Positions 55,104 to 64,000 of a DNA stretch of 64,000 nt are shown here, in pieces (the stretch's first letter is position 1; every line of letters starts with the position of its first letter). The stretch is taken from positions 372,001 to 436,000 of the forward strand of contig JADJOX010000008.1 of the NCBI GenBank assembly GCA_016713565.1. Direction: 5' to 3'. Below the pieces are notes generated by a model. The model saw only the letters and a list, made by a program, of their open reading frames with translations. It did no database searches and had not been told where the DNA came from. The position numbers and the translations under genes are program-made. The DNA is from Ignavibacteriota bacterium. GTDB taxonomy: Bacteria; Bacteroidota; Ignavibacteria; Ignavibacteriales; Melioribacteraceae.

Positions 55104-55918
55104 AAAGTTTAAATAAAATATTATTTTATTCATTATTAACGATTGGCGCAATATCGTTTTTATATCCATTTTATTGGATGGTAATGGCATCGCTTGCGCC
55201 GGAAAATGAAATAAGTAATCTTACATTGCTTCCATCTTCAATTTCACTTAACAGCTATTCTCAAATGATAAGCAAAATACCAATTGGAAGAGCTTTGTTA
55301 AACAGTTTGTTTGTTTCTTCAATTATAACTTTTGGTGTCCTTATTTTCGGATCAATGATTGGTTACGCGTTATCCAGGTTAGAATTTAAAGGAAGGGATA
55401 CAATATTTTATATTATAATTTTTACAATGACGCTTCCGTTTCAGATAACACTTATTCCTCAATATATAATTATGGTAAAGTTTGGATGGATTGATACCTT
55501 TTATTCGTTAATCGTTCCCTATTTAATTAACTCTTTGGGAATAATTATGTTTAGGCAATACTTTAAAACTTTGCCGCAAAGTTTAATTGACGCAGCACGT
55601 TTGGACGGATGCGGTGAATTTCAAATAATATTTAAAATTCTTTGGCCTAATTCAATTCCCGCTTTGGTAACAATTGGCATAATTACTTTTATGGCATCGT
55701 GGAATGAAGTACTTTGGCCTTTAATTGTGATTAGAGATGAAAGTTTAATGACTATGCCTCAGCTTGTTACACTTTTTGCCGTTGGCGGCAGAGCAGAATC
55801 TCAGCTTGGTGTAAAACTATCTTCAGCGGTTATGCTGGCATTGCCGATAATATCAGCGTATTTATTTTTTCAAAAATATTTTATACAGAGTATGGCTTCA
55901 ACGGGAATTAAGGAATAA
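55100..55918 (+). CDS. ABC sugar transporter permease (MalG type)
   Basis: 272 residues, six membrane helices, EAA-type loop DAARLDGCGEFQIIFKILWP. TTG start at 55100 overlaps the last bases of the first permease gene (TTGA). It forms the heterodimeric channel with that protein. Confidence 0.92.
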   Translation: MKSLNKILFYSLLTIGAISFLYPFYWMVMASLAPENEISNLTLLPSSISLNSYSQMISKIPIGRALLNSLFVSSIITFGVLIFGSMIGYALSRLEFKGRDTIFYIIIFTMTLPFQITLIPQYIIMVKFGWIDTFYSLIVPYLINSLGIIMFRQYFKTLPQSLIDAARLDGCGEFQIIFKILWPNSIPALVTIGIITFMASWNEVLWPLIVIRDESLMTMPQLVTLFAVGGRAESQLGVKLSSAVMLALPIISAYLFFQKYFIQSMASTGIKE

Positions 55919-55926
55919 TAAAAACT

Positions 55927-57243
55927 ATGGTATCTAGATCAAATATAAAATTAAAAGCAAATTCGGAAAAAGTAGTTTTGCAATATTTTGATATTGGCGA
56001 AGTAAGATCGAAAAAGCTGATTGAAAGAATATTATCATTAGATAAATCAATAACAGAAAAAATATTAATTAAAGTCTTTGCGGATTTTGGCAAAAGACAT
56101 CGCTTATTTGAAGAATTATTAATGGCAAATTATAAAAAGGCGAAAAAAAATATTGCCGAAAAACAAAGGTTGACTAATGATCAAAAACTCTTAATTGGTT
56201 CTTATTTTTCCAAAGAATATTCTATTGAAGCTGCGGCTCTTTTCAATCCTTCAATTGTTGTTCATCCCAATCAGACAAAATCAAGTAAAGATGAACTTAA
56301 TTTTATTATAAGTCTTCGCGCAGCGGGTGAAGGTCATATTTCTTCTATTGAATTTAGAGAAGGAAAAATAAAAAAAGAAAACAAGATCGATTTAGTAAAT
56401 AAAAGCAGATTTGCCTCGCTTCCACAGAAGTATGTATTTGCTCAGGAAAAGGAAATTGATAAACGAAGACTTGGAAATACTTTATCGAATGAGGAAAGAA
56501 CAGATTTTTTACTGACTAATTACACAGCGGAGTTTAATCCCAAAGTTCCATTGGAAGAAAGAGTACTGTTTCCAAAATCATCAAGTGAAAACATTGGGAT
56601 GGAAGATTTACGCTTAGTAAAATTTACGGATAAAGGTATAACTAAATATTATGGAACTTATACGGCTTACAATGGAAAATCATTCAGACCGCAATTACTT
56701 GAAACCGAAGATTTTAGAAAATTTAAAGTAAGTTCTTTGTATGGAAATGCGGTTTATGACAAAGGTTTTGCTTTGTTCCCGCGAAAGATAAATAATAAGT
56801 TTGTATTTACATCAAGACAAGACGGTGAAAATTTATATATGATGTATTCTGATAACTTGTACAAGTGGGAATCAAAAGAAATTATTAGGATGCCTCAAAA
56901 TTATTGGGAATTTGTTCAATTGGGAAATTGCGGTTCACCGCTTGAAACTGAGAAAGGCTGGCTTTTAATAATACACGCTGTTGGTCCTTTTAGAACATAT
57001 GTTATAAGCGCGTTGCTATTGGATTTAAATAATCCCGCAAAAGTAATTGGCGCTTTAGATGAACCTCTCATTCAGCCAAATAAAATTGAGCGTGAGGGTT
57101 ATGTTCCAAATGTTGTTTATTCATGCGGTTCAATAATTCATAAAAACAATTTAGTAATACCTTATGCTATGAGCGATTCGGCAACTGGATTCACATTTGC
57201 CGATGTTAATAAAATTTTAAATAAAATTAATTTTTCTTTATAA
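55927..57243 (+). CDS. GH130 family enzyme, long form
   Basis: 438 residues. An N-terminal helical extension (about 1-110) precedes a five-bladed propeller of family GH130: ALFNPSIVVHPNQ, IGMEDLRLVKF with the probable acid Asp, LYGNAVYDKGFALFPRKIN, GNCGSPLETEKGWLLIIHAV and GPFRTYVISALLLDL. Family members cleave or phosphorolyse beta-mannosides. The loop IHAVGPFR differs from the YHGV loop of the next protein, so the two GH130 enzymes probably act on different linkages or by different mechanisms (hydrolysis or phosphorolysis). Confidence 0.87.
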   Translation: MVSRSNIKLKANSEKVVLQYFDIGEVRSKKLIERILSLDKSITEKILIKVFADFGKRHRLFEELLMANYKKAKKNIAEKQRLTNDQKLLIGSYFSKEYSIEAAALFNPSIVVHPNQTKSSKDELNFIISLRAAGEGHISSIEFREGKIKKENKIDLVNKSRFASLPQKYVFAQEKEIDKRRLGNTLSNEERTDFLLTNYTAEFNPKVPLEERVLFPKSSSENIGMEDLRLVKFTDKGITKYYGTYTAYNGKSFRPQLLETEDFRKFKVSSLYGNAVYDKGFALFPRKINNKFVFTSRQDGENLYMMYSDNLYKWESKEIIRMPQNYWEFVQLGNCGSPLETEKGWLLIIHAVGPFRTYVISALLLDLNNPAKVIGALDEPLIQPNKIEREGYVPNVVYSCGSIIHKNNLVIPYAMSDSATGFTFADVNKILNKINFSL

Positions 57244-57258
57244 AAGCGGAAGTCAAAA

Positions 57259-58167
57259 ATGGGGATAATAAAATATTCTGGAAATCCAATTTTAACTAAT
57301 AAGGATGTTCCTTTTAAAGTAAACAGTATATTCAATCCGGGTGCTGTTAAATTTAATGATAAATATATATTGCTTTGTAGAATAGAAATGCCGATTGGAA
57401 GATCATCGTTTGCTTTAGCTGTTAGTGATGACGGTTACACATTCAAAGTTTCTGAAAAACCTGTCCTTATTCCCGAAGATCATAAAAATTGTTTTGAATA
57501 TGTGAATTGGGGAATTGAAGACGCGAGAATTACTAAATTGGAAAATAAGTTTTATTTAACTTATACAGGCTATTCAAAATATATGCCCTTAGTAATTCTT
57601 GCCGAAACGGAAGATTTTCAATCATTTAAAATACACGGACCTATTTCTGAACCTTGCAATAAAGACTGTACACTTTTTCCTGAAAAGATAAATGGTTTTT
57701 ATTGGAAGATTGATAGACCGTCAGCCGAAAACAATAGAGATATATGGATAAGTAAAAGTCCCGATCTTATACATTGGGGTGATTATAAAATATTATTTCA
57801 GCCGGAACCAGGAACTTGGGAAAATGATAAAATTGGATCATCGAGTACTCCAATTAAAACAAAGGACGGTTGGTTAATTCTATATCATGGCGTTAGGGGA
57901 TTTGGTATTTCTTCATTATATAAAATTGGCGCGTTTTTATTGGACTTAGAAAAACCATGGATTGTTAAAGGAAAAACTAAAGAACCAATTTTAAGTCCTG
58001 AAGAAGATTATGAACGAATAGGAGATGTTGGAAATGTTGTATTTTCTAACGGCTGGATAGATGAAGATAACGGAGATATTAAAATATATTATTCCGGCGC
58101 CGATACGAACATCTGCATTGCTGAAACAACAATTGATTATTTGCTTTCGGTATGCAAGAGAATATAA
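57259..58167 (+). CDS. GH130 family mannoside phosphorylase-like enzyme
   Basis: 302 residues, core GH130 only. Motifs: YSGNPILTNKDVPFKVNSIF, NPGAVKFNDKYILLCRIEM, NWGIEDARITKLENKFYLTY with the acid Asp, TLFPEKING and WLILYHGVRGFG. The short form and the YHGV loop fit beta-mannosyl phosphorylases, which give mannose 1-phosphate. It lies 15 bp after the long GH130 gene and overlaps the next start by 1 base. Confidence 0.88.
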   Translation: MGIIKYSGNPILTNKDVPFKVNSIFNPGAVKFNDKYILLCRIEMPIGRSSFALAVSDDGYTFKVSEKPVLIPEDHKNCFEYVNWGIEDARITKLENKFYLTYTGYSKYMPLVILAETEDFQSFKIHGPISEPCNKDCTLFPEKINGFYWKIDRPSAENNRDIWISKSPDLIHWGDYKILFQPEPGTWENDKIGSSSTPIKTKDGWLILYHGVRGFGISSLYKIGAFLLDLEKPWIVKGKTKEPILSPEEDYERIGDVGNVVFSNGWIDEDNGDIKIYYSGADTNICIAETTIDYLLSVCKRI

Positions 58168-59429
58168 TGCGGAGAATTCATTTATTTTTATTGATTCAGA
58201 TTGTCTTCATTTTGGGCTGCGGACAAATTCATTCAAGAGAATTGGAAATTAATACAAAACACCTTGATCATTTATATCGAGAAATTAAGATAAATAAAAT
58301 CCAAATGGCGATAATTCACATTTATAGCAATTATCCAAACTATAATTATCTTGATGACGAAGATGAAGGAACAGCTTGTGTTGATGACGCGGCAAGAGCA
58401 TCGATATTTTATCTTAAAAATTATTTTGTGACTTCAAACATTGAGAACATTGATAAAAATAAAAAACTGCTAAAATTTTTAATTTATATGCAGTCAAAAA
58501 ACGGTTACTTTTATAACTTTATATTTAGTGACCATTCAATAAATAAAGAATTTAAAACAAGTATTGCGGAGCCTAATTGGTGGTCGTGGCGCGCATTATG
58601 GGCTTTATCGGAATCATATACATATTACAAAAGTTACGATACAAAATTCGCCGAAGAAATTCTCGCGAGCATTATATCTTTAATTAATGCGGTTAAGAAA
58701 GATATTCCCACACAATATGATTATGAAGATATTGCCGGGATAAAAATTCCAAATTGGCTTCCATATAAACACGCAGCAGATCAGGCATCAATATTATTGC
58801 TTGGTTTGGTGAATTACTATAATGAATACAAAGATGAAACCTTATTAAATTATATTAAAATGCTAACCAATGGATTAGTTGAAATGCAGATCCGTGATAA
58901 GAATTCAGAATATTACGGAGCATTTTTAAGCTGGCAAAATACTTGGCATTCATGGGGTAATTGCCAGGCTTACGCATTATTAAAATCATTTGAAATTTTA
59001 CAAGATGATAAAATTCTAAACTCAGTGTTGCTTGAATTAAACGACTTCTATCCAAAATTAATTAAGATCGGTTATCTAAATTCATTTGAAATATCATGTT
59101 CAGACTCAACAATAAGTATTATCAATGAAAAAAAATATCCGCAGATAGCATACAATATTCGACCTATGATCTATGCGCTTTTAGAAGCTAGTGATTTAAC
59201 AAAAGAAATAAAATATAAAGAACGTGCAGCGAAAATAGCAAAATGGTTTTTAGGCAAAAACCCGAATTCTATAAAATTGTATGACAAAAATACAGGAATT
59301 GTATTTGACGGAATTGAATCGGAAAAAAAAGTAAACAAGAATTCCGGAGCAGAGTCAACAATTGAAGCGCTTTTATCATTACTTGAAATTAATGCGCGTA
59401 AATTATCGTTAAATGAAATAAATCATTAA
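58167..59429 (+). CDS. Lipoprotein with (alpha/alpha) toroid-like fold, unknown enzyme
   Basis: 420 residues from ATG 58167 (one-base overlap TAATG); a start five codons earlier is possible. Lipobox ILGC (Cys18). The pattern DDEDEGTACVDDAARASIFY, EPNWWSWRALWALSESYTYY and HSWGNCQAYALLKSFEIL repeats helix pairs, as in (alpha/alpha)6 barrels of glycan-active enzymes. I cannot name the GH or lyase family. The acidic EDEGTACVDD cluster could hold catalytic acids. Position between GH130 and GH2 genes supports a glycan role. Confidence 0.7.
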   Translation: MRRIHLFLLIQIVFILGCGQIHSRELEINTKHLDHLYREIKINKIQMAIIHIYSNYPNYNYLDDEDEGTACVDDAARASIFYLKNYFVTSNIENIDKNKKLLKFLIYMQSKNGYFYNFIFSDHSINKEFKTSIAEPNWWSWRALWALSESYTYYKSYDTKFAEEILASIISLINAVKKDIPTQYDYEDIAGIKIPNWLPYKHAADQASILLLGLVNYYNEYKDETLLNYIKMLTNGLVEMQIRDKNSEYYGAFLSWQNTWHSWGNCQAYALLKSFEILQDDKILNSVLLELNDFYPKLIKIGYLNSFEISCSDSTISIINEKKYPQIAYNIRPMIYALLEASDLTKEIKYKERAAKIAKWFLGKNPNSIKLYDKNTGIVFDGIESEKKVNKNSGAESTIEALLSLLEINARKLSLNEINH

Positions 59430-59440
59430 AAATATTCTTT

Positions 59441-61897
59441 ATGGAAAATAAATATTCAAATAGACTTTACCTTAATACGGGTTGGAAATTTTCTTTGTAT
59501 AAAAGCAAAGTTAATTTAAAAGATAATCCAAACTTAAAAATAAAAACAAATAAATTATATGATGCGGTTGTTCCCGGTACAATCCATACTGATCTGCTGA
59601 ATAATAACATTATTGATGATCCGTTTTATTCGGATAATGAAAAAAAATTAAAATGGATTGAACAATGCGATTGGATTTATAAAACCGAATTTAATTTAGA
59701 TAAAAATACAGCAAATAAATACGACCTTGTTTTTGAAGGATTGGATACAATTGCCGAAGTATTTTTAAATGATAAAATGATTCTTTCCGCAGAAAATATG
59801 TTTTTAAATTATACTGTTGAAGTATCAAAACATTTACGAAACGGTAAAAACTTCTTGAATATAATTTTTAATTCGCCGGTAAATTTTGCGAATAGACAAG
59901 AAGAAAAATATGGAAAATTAGACGTCGCGTTAAATTCGAGCAGGGTTTATATAAGAAAAGCTCAATACTCATTTGGATGGGATTGGGGTCCAATATTTCC
60001 TTCAAGCGGAATTTGGAAAAGTATCTATATTGAAGAGAAACAGAAAATAAAAATTATCAACACTACTTTTCAAACGATCGAAAATGAAAATAATGTTGCA
60101 TCGGTAAGAATTGGTTTCGATTTAGATAAAATACCCTTAATAAAATATTCCGTAATTGTTGAACTGAGTGATTGCAAACAAATAGTAAGGAAAACAATTA
60201 GTAAATTAAAGCAAAAAAACAATTCAGTGGATTTGGAAATTCCCAATCCAGAATTATGGTGGCCGAACGGCGAAGGCTCTCAGAATTTATATTTGCTTAA
60301 AATCAAAATAATTAATAAATCCAACCAAATATTAAATGAATTTAATAGGAAAGTAGGGATTAGAACTGTCGAACTAGTACTTAATGAAAACGGTACGAAT
60401 GTTTTCAAATTTAAAATAAATAACAAAGTAATTTTTGCAAAAGGTGTTAATTGGATTCCGGCAGATTCGTTCTTGCCAAGAATAGCTGAATCAAAATATA
60501 AAAATCTTTTAAGTTCAGCAAAAGACGCCAACATGAATATCATTAGAGTTTGGGGCGGCGGTATTTACGAAAGTGATAAATTTTATGAAATTTGCGATGA
60601 ATTAGGCTTAATGGTTTGGCAGGATTTTATGTTTGCTTGTGCGGCATATCCGGAACATAAAGATTTTATAAAAAATATTAAAACCGAGATCAAACAAAAT
60701 GTATTAAGATTACAGCATCATCCTTCAATTATTATTTGGTGCGGAAATAATGAGAATGAATGGATATGGTATCAAGAGAAAAATATTTCCTACAAAAATA
60801 TGCCCGGATTTAGAATATTTAATGATATCATCCCCGACATAATTAATCAAATTGATAACAGACCATATTGGCAGTCTTCGCCTTTTAGTTTTGAGAAAGA
60901 CCCGAACTCACCGTTAAGCGGAAACCGGCATCAATGGGAATTATGGAGTAAGTGGATTGACTATAATGAAGTAGTAAATGATAAAAGTCTATTTGTAACT
61001 GAATTTGGTTTTCAAGCACCGGCAAATATAACTACAATGGAAAAATGTTTGCCGCCGCAAAACAGAAATATTCAAGATTCTGTTTTTGAATTTCACAATA
61101 AGCAAATAGAAGGAAATGAAAGAATAATAAGATTTTTGGCAAAGCACTTTCCAATATCCATAAAATTTGACGAGTTTATTTATTTAGCTCAGTTGAATCA
61201 AGCACATGCATTATATGAGTGTTTAAAACATTGGCGTACAAACAATAAAACATTCGGAAGCATAATATGGCAGTTGAATGACTGTTGGCCCGTTGCCAGT
61301 TGGTCGCTTATTGATTCTGAACAGAGTCCAAAAATATCTTATCACTTTGTTAAAAATATTTTCGCTCAGCAAATAATTTACTTTGATAAAAAAGATGAAA
61401 ACATAATCATTAAAATTCAAAATCAGGCTGATGAAAATAAAATTGTTAAATGCGAGGTAAAACTCATAGAAACAATAACCGGAAAAGTTACTGAGGAGTT
61501 TTCAAAAAGTATATCTTTGAAAAACAAATCGGAAATTGAAGTGCTAAAATATTCTGATAATAAAATATTGGATAAGTTTATTCTATACGCTAATTTGAAA
61601 AATGATAAAGGAGAGCAGTTAAGTTTTTCGTTCCATAATAAATTGCCTTGGAAATATTATAAAGTGGCACAACCGAAAATTAAAATTAATATTGTTTCAA
61701 ATAATCCTAATCAAATTGAAATATTAAGTGATAAACCCGCTTATTTTGTTGATCTTTTCGCTGAAGGAATAACATTCTCAAAACGCGGATTTTCAATTAT
61801 GCCGAATGAAAAAGTAATAGTGAATATTTATGCCGACTTAAATAAAATGAATATAAGTAAGATAAAGATCTATTCTTTAAATACATTTTTAATATAA
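59441..61897 (+). CDS. GH2 beta-mannosidase
   Basis: 818 residues, typical for family GH2 beta-mannosidases. The sugar-binding domain leads (LDTIAEVFLNDKMI, SFGWDWGPIFPSSG), then the catalytic barrel (GVNWIPADSFLPRIAESKYK, NIIRVWGGGIYESDKFYEIC). Catalytic residues: acid/base Glu438 in CGNNENEW and nucleophile Glu521 in VTEFGFQ. It removes terminal beta-mannose. No signal peptide, so it acts in the cytosol on imported sugars. It fits the ABC transporter upstream. Confidence 0.95.
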   Translation: MENKYSNRLYLNTGWKFSLYKSKVNLKDNPNLKIKTNKLYDAVVPGTIHTDLLNNNIIDDPFYSDNEKKLKWIEQCDWIYKTEFNLDKNTANKYDLVFEGLDTIAEVFLNDKMILSAENMFLNYTVEVSKHLRNGKNFLNIIFNSPVNFANRQEEKYGKLDVALNSSRVYIRKAQYSFGWDWGPIFPSSGIWKSIYIEEKQKIKIINTTFQTIENENNVASVRIGFDLDKIPLIKYSVIVELSDCKQIVRKTISKLKQKNNSVDLEIPNPELWWPNGEGSQNLYLLKIKIINKSNQILNEFNRKVGIRTVELVLNENGTNVFKFKINNKVIFAKGVNWIPADSFLPRIAESKYKNLLSSAKDANMNIIRVWGGGIYESDKFYEICDELGLMVWQDFMFACAAYPEHKDFIKNIKTEIKQNVLRLQHHPSIIIWCGNNENEWIWYQEKNISYKNMPGFRIFNDIIPDIINQIDNRPYWQSSPFSFEKDPNSPLSGNRHQWELWSKWIDYNEVVNDKSLFVTEFGFQAPANITTMEKCLPPQNRNIQDSVFEFHNKQIEGNERIIRFLAKHFPISIKFDEFIYLAQLNQAHALYECLKHWRTNNKTFGSIIWQLNDCWPVASWSLIDSEQSPKISYHFVKNIFAQQIIYFDKKDENIIIKIQNQADENKIVKCEVKLIETITGKVTEEFSKSISLKNKSEIEVLKYSDNKILDKFILYANLKNDKGEQLSFSFHNKLPWKYYKVAQPKIKINIVSNNPNQIEILSDKPAYFVDLFAEGITFSKRGFSIMPNEKVIVNIYADLNKMNISKIKIYSLNTFLI

Positions 61898-61911
61898 TAA
61901 TAGGTAAAGAA

Positions 61912-62880
61912 ATGGAATATACTTTTTTAGGGAGGTCGGGATTAAAGGTAAGCAGACTTTGTCTGGGAACAATGAACTTTGGAGCGATTACTTCAAAGGA
62001 ATCAAGTTTTAATATATTGAGTCAGTCAATTGAATTAGGAATAAATTTTATTGATACAGCAAATGTTTACGGCGGTAAAATAGGCGAAGGAATAACAGAA
62101 CAAATAATTGGTGAATGGCTTAATGAAAATAAATCATATAGGGATAAAATTGTTCTCGCGACAAAAGTTTATGGTAACATGGGAAACTGGCCAAATGAAA
62201 GATATTTATCCGCGTACCATATTAAAAAAGCTTGCGAAGACAGTCTAAAAAGAATGAAAACAGATCATATTGATCTTTATCAAATGCATCATATCGACCG
62301 AAACACGCCATGGGATGAAATTGCGCAAGCCATGGAGCAATTAATAAATGCTGGAAAAGTTATTTATGTTGGAAGCAGCAACTTTGCGGGATGGGATATA
62401 GCAACTGCATGTCATGAATTTAAAAATAATAATATGTTTAGTTTGGTTAGTGAACAAAGCAAATATAATTTGTTTAACAGAAAAATTGAAAGGGAAGTAA
62501 TTCCCGCTTGTGAATATTATGGTGTTGGAATTATTCCGTGGAGTCCGCTCGAAGGAGGTCTTTTGGGCGGTGTTATTGAAAAAACAAAAGAAGGAAGACG
62601 AACTACGGATGAAGTTGTTAAAAAGTTTGCTGAGAATAAAATTCAAATAACTCAGTGGGAAGACTTCTGTAAGCAAATTAATGAAGAGCCGGCAAAAGCC
62701 GCATTAGCCTGGTTGATTCATCAGCCGGCGGTCAACGCTCCAATTATTGGTCCGAGAAAACTTGAACAGCTTGAAAATTGTGTTAGTGCCATTGAAATAA
62801 AATTCACCAAAGAACAATTGGATGAGCTTGATAAAATATTTCCGCCTGCCGGTCAAGCGCCGCAATATTACTCATGGTAA
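61912..62880 (+). CDS. Aldo/keto reductase
   Basis: 322 residues with the catalytic tetrad of the family: Asp48 and Tyr53 (FIDTANVYG), Lys85 (LATKVYG) and His126 (YQMHHID). The NADPH region includes VSEQSKYNLFNRKIEREVIP and PIIGPRKLEQLE. It reduces aldehydes or sugars; in this locus a sugar substrate, perhaps mannose or a keto sugar, is plausible. It starts 14 bp after the mannosidase gene. Confidence 0.92.
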   Translation: MEYTFLGRSGLKVSRLCLGTMNFGAITSKESSFNILSQSIELGINFIDTANVYGGKIGEGITEQIIGEWLNENKSYRDKIVLATKVYGNMGNWPNERYLSAYHIKKACEDSLKRMKTDHIDLYQMHHIDRNTPWDEIAQAMEQLINAGKVIYVGSSNFAGWDIATACHEFKNNNMFSLVSEQSKYNLFNRKIEREVIPACEYYGVGIIPWSPLEGGLLGGVIEKTKEGRRTTDEVVKKFAENKIQITQWEDFCKQINEEPAKAALAWLIHQPAVNAPIIGPRKLEQLENCVSAIEIKFTKEQLDELDKIFPPAGQAPQYYSW

Positions 62881-62906
62881 AAATAACAAAGCAATATAAT
62901 TTTTTG

Positions 62907-64000
62907 ATGAAATTTCTATTTAAGTTAAACTTGATCTTGATTTTAAATTCATCGTCTTTCTTGGCTCAGCAAGTTGAGATAAATAGAATAAACCAAATGC
63001 CCGATTTCCCCGTACCGTATGAGATGCGAGATTGGAAAAGTGTAACCCTAGGATATGATTCGCTGGTATTTAATCATACTCTGCAAGGCGATTACTTACC
63101 TTTAATATATTTTGAGAACAACACTGTAAACTATCCGAACGATATAAGCTTTGGATTGCACACGGTTGTTGGAACAACGGTTCCCAATTCAGGTGAAGCA
63201 ATAAATGTACTGCCGGCAGTAATTGGCGCAAGCTTAGTTGATGTAGATAAATCAAATCAGAACGGTTATAATTGGGTTAAAATGTGCAAAGAATATTTTA
63301 ACAACAGACCTGCGCAAAATGTCTATAAAAACCATCCTGTTGACGATACTTATGACGACTGGTGGTATGAAACAATGCCGAATGTTTTTTTCTATCAATT
63401 GTATGATCTTTATCCAAATACAATTGACTTTGATAAGCAACTAAAAAGTGTGGCTGATCAATGGTTGAAGTCAGTTGAACAAATGGGTGGAAAATCAAAT
63501 CCTTGGTCGGTTCCTTATATGAATTACCGTGGTTATGATTTGGAAACAATGACTCCTTATTCAGGTGGAGTAAAAGAACCTGAAGCAGCGGGAGCAATAG
63601 CATGGATATTATATAATGCGTATAAAGAAACGAACGAAATTAAATATAGAATAGGCGCCGAGTGGTCGATGGAATATTTAAATAGTTTGAGTTTCAACCC
63701 ATCTTATGAATTGCAGTTTGGATACGGTGTTTATACTGCAGCAAGAATGAACGCGGAATTAGGTACAAATTATGATATAGTTAAATTGATAAATTGGTGC
63801 TTTGATATCGGTTCGTTAAGGAGTTGGGGAAGTATTATTGGAAATTGGGGCGGACTCGATGTTTCTGGATTAATCGGTGAAGTGAACGGCAACAATGATT
63901 ACGCCTTTTTAATGAATACTTTTGAATTGGCTTCGGCTTTAGTTCCGTTAGTAAAATATGATGATAGATTTGCAAACGCAATTGGTAAATGGATGCTAAA
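62907..64000 (+). CDS. Secreted toroid-like protein, truncated by window end
   Basis: At least 364 residues; the frame is open to the last base. Signal peptide about 1-23 (LILILNSSSFLAQQ). Aromatic helix-pair pattern: YDDWWYETMPNVFFYQLYDL, EPEAAGAIAWILYNAYKETN, GVYTAARMNAELG and GSLRSWGSIIGNWGG. This fits an (alpha/alpha) barrel enzyme acting on glycans, family not recognised. No ribosome site is obvious before ATG 62907, which is 26 bases after the reductase stop. A T9SS tail may lie outside the window. Confidence 0.75.
   Translation, partial: MKFLFKLNLILILNSSSFLAQQVEINRINQMPDFPVPYEMRDWKSVTLGYDSLVFNHTLQGDYLPLIYFENNTVNYPNDISFGLHTVVGTTVPNSGEAINVLPAVIGASLVDVDKSNQNGYNWVKMCKEYFNNRPAQNVYKNHPVDDTYDDWWYETMPNVFFYQLYDLYPNTIDFDKQLKSVADQWLKSVEQMGGKSNPWSVPYMNYRGYDLETMTPYSGGVKEPEAAGAIAWILYNAYKETNEIKYRIGAEWSMEYLNSLSFNPSYELQFGYGVYTAARMNAELGTNYDIVKLINWCFDIGSLRSWGSIIGNWGGLDVSGLIGEVNGNNDYAFLMNTFELASALVPLVKYDDRFANAIGKWML

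Noticed and set aside
1..64000. CRISPR arrays, insertion sequences, prophage or tRNA genes
   Set aside because: I saw no short regular repeats, no transposase or integrase motifs and no tRNA cloverleaf apart from the tmRNA ends.

Overview
The window is AT-rich chromosomal DNA that looks like a member of the Ignavibacteria/Ignavibacteriales (Bacteroidota-Chlorobiota side). The pointers are: GWxTD-domain proteins, C-terminal sorting domains of the type IX secretion system (T9SS) with the typical FQNYPNPFNPST motif, PorV-like and DUF5723-like outer-membrane proteins, a bactofilin next to an F-type ATPase operon that lacks its beta and epsilon genes, an S16 protein with a long charged tail, and many TTG/GTG starts. 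Taxonomy is inferred from content, not from a search.

Region 1 (1-14 kb, + strand) is core. It holds two tandem GWxTD genes (the first cut by the window edge), a lysophospholipid acyltransferase, an M23 peptidase, a bactofilin, an ATPase operon (atpZ/I-like, atpB-E-F-H-A-G), then the classical ffh-rpsP-khpA-rimM-trmD-rplS operon closed by a clear terminator, and a remote MqnA-like gene. Region 2 (14-18.4 kb, - strand) is a tight operon of adenosine deaminase, a small coiled-coil protein, urocanate hydratase and phosphoglycerate dehydrogenase. Region 3 (18.6-33.8 kb) holds a TPR lipoprotein, DUF3467, a propeller-sensor adenylate cyclase split by one extra A in an A9 run, a T9SS protein-lipoprotein-barrel trio, lptF/lptG (- strand; lptG appears to start at CTG), an M20 peptidase, a YgfZ-like protein, a PduO-type adenosyltransferase, and tmRNA whose 5' end overlaps the adenosyltransferase stop codon.

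Region 4 (33.8-39.6 kb) is a low-density, decaying stretch: a COG4705-like membrane protein, a frameshifted signal-peptide gene, an 11-residue-repeat coiled-coil lipoprotein, a frameshifted TPR lipoprotein and the remains of a SAM methyltransferase.

Region 5 (39.4-64 kb, + strand) is a long carbohydrate locus best read as beta-mannoside use. A LacI-family regulator broken by three frameshifts sits behind two perfect TTAAACGTTTAA operators. It is followed by a zinc sugar/alcohol dehydrogenase, a secreted protein made of two almost identical 375-residue units (a 1125-bp tandem duplication) whose T9SS tail is cut off by a stop, a TonB-dependent receptor without a SusD partner, a 1084-residue secreted protein, a PorV-like protein, a SurA-like protein, an ABC sugar importer (binding lipoprotein plus two permeases, no ATPase), two different GH130 enzymes, a toroid-like lipoprotein, a GH2 beta-mannosidase, an aldo/keto reductase and a secreted toroid-like protein running off the end. 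The proposed flow is surface binding, TonB uptake across the outer membrane, ABC import, then GH130/GH2 breakdown and reduction or oxidation of the sugars. The most unusual points are the SusD-less, T9SS-linked uptake cassette, the recent internal duplication, and the concentration of single-base indels at 34-44 kb.
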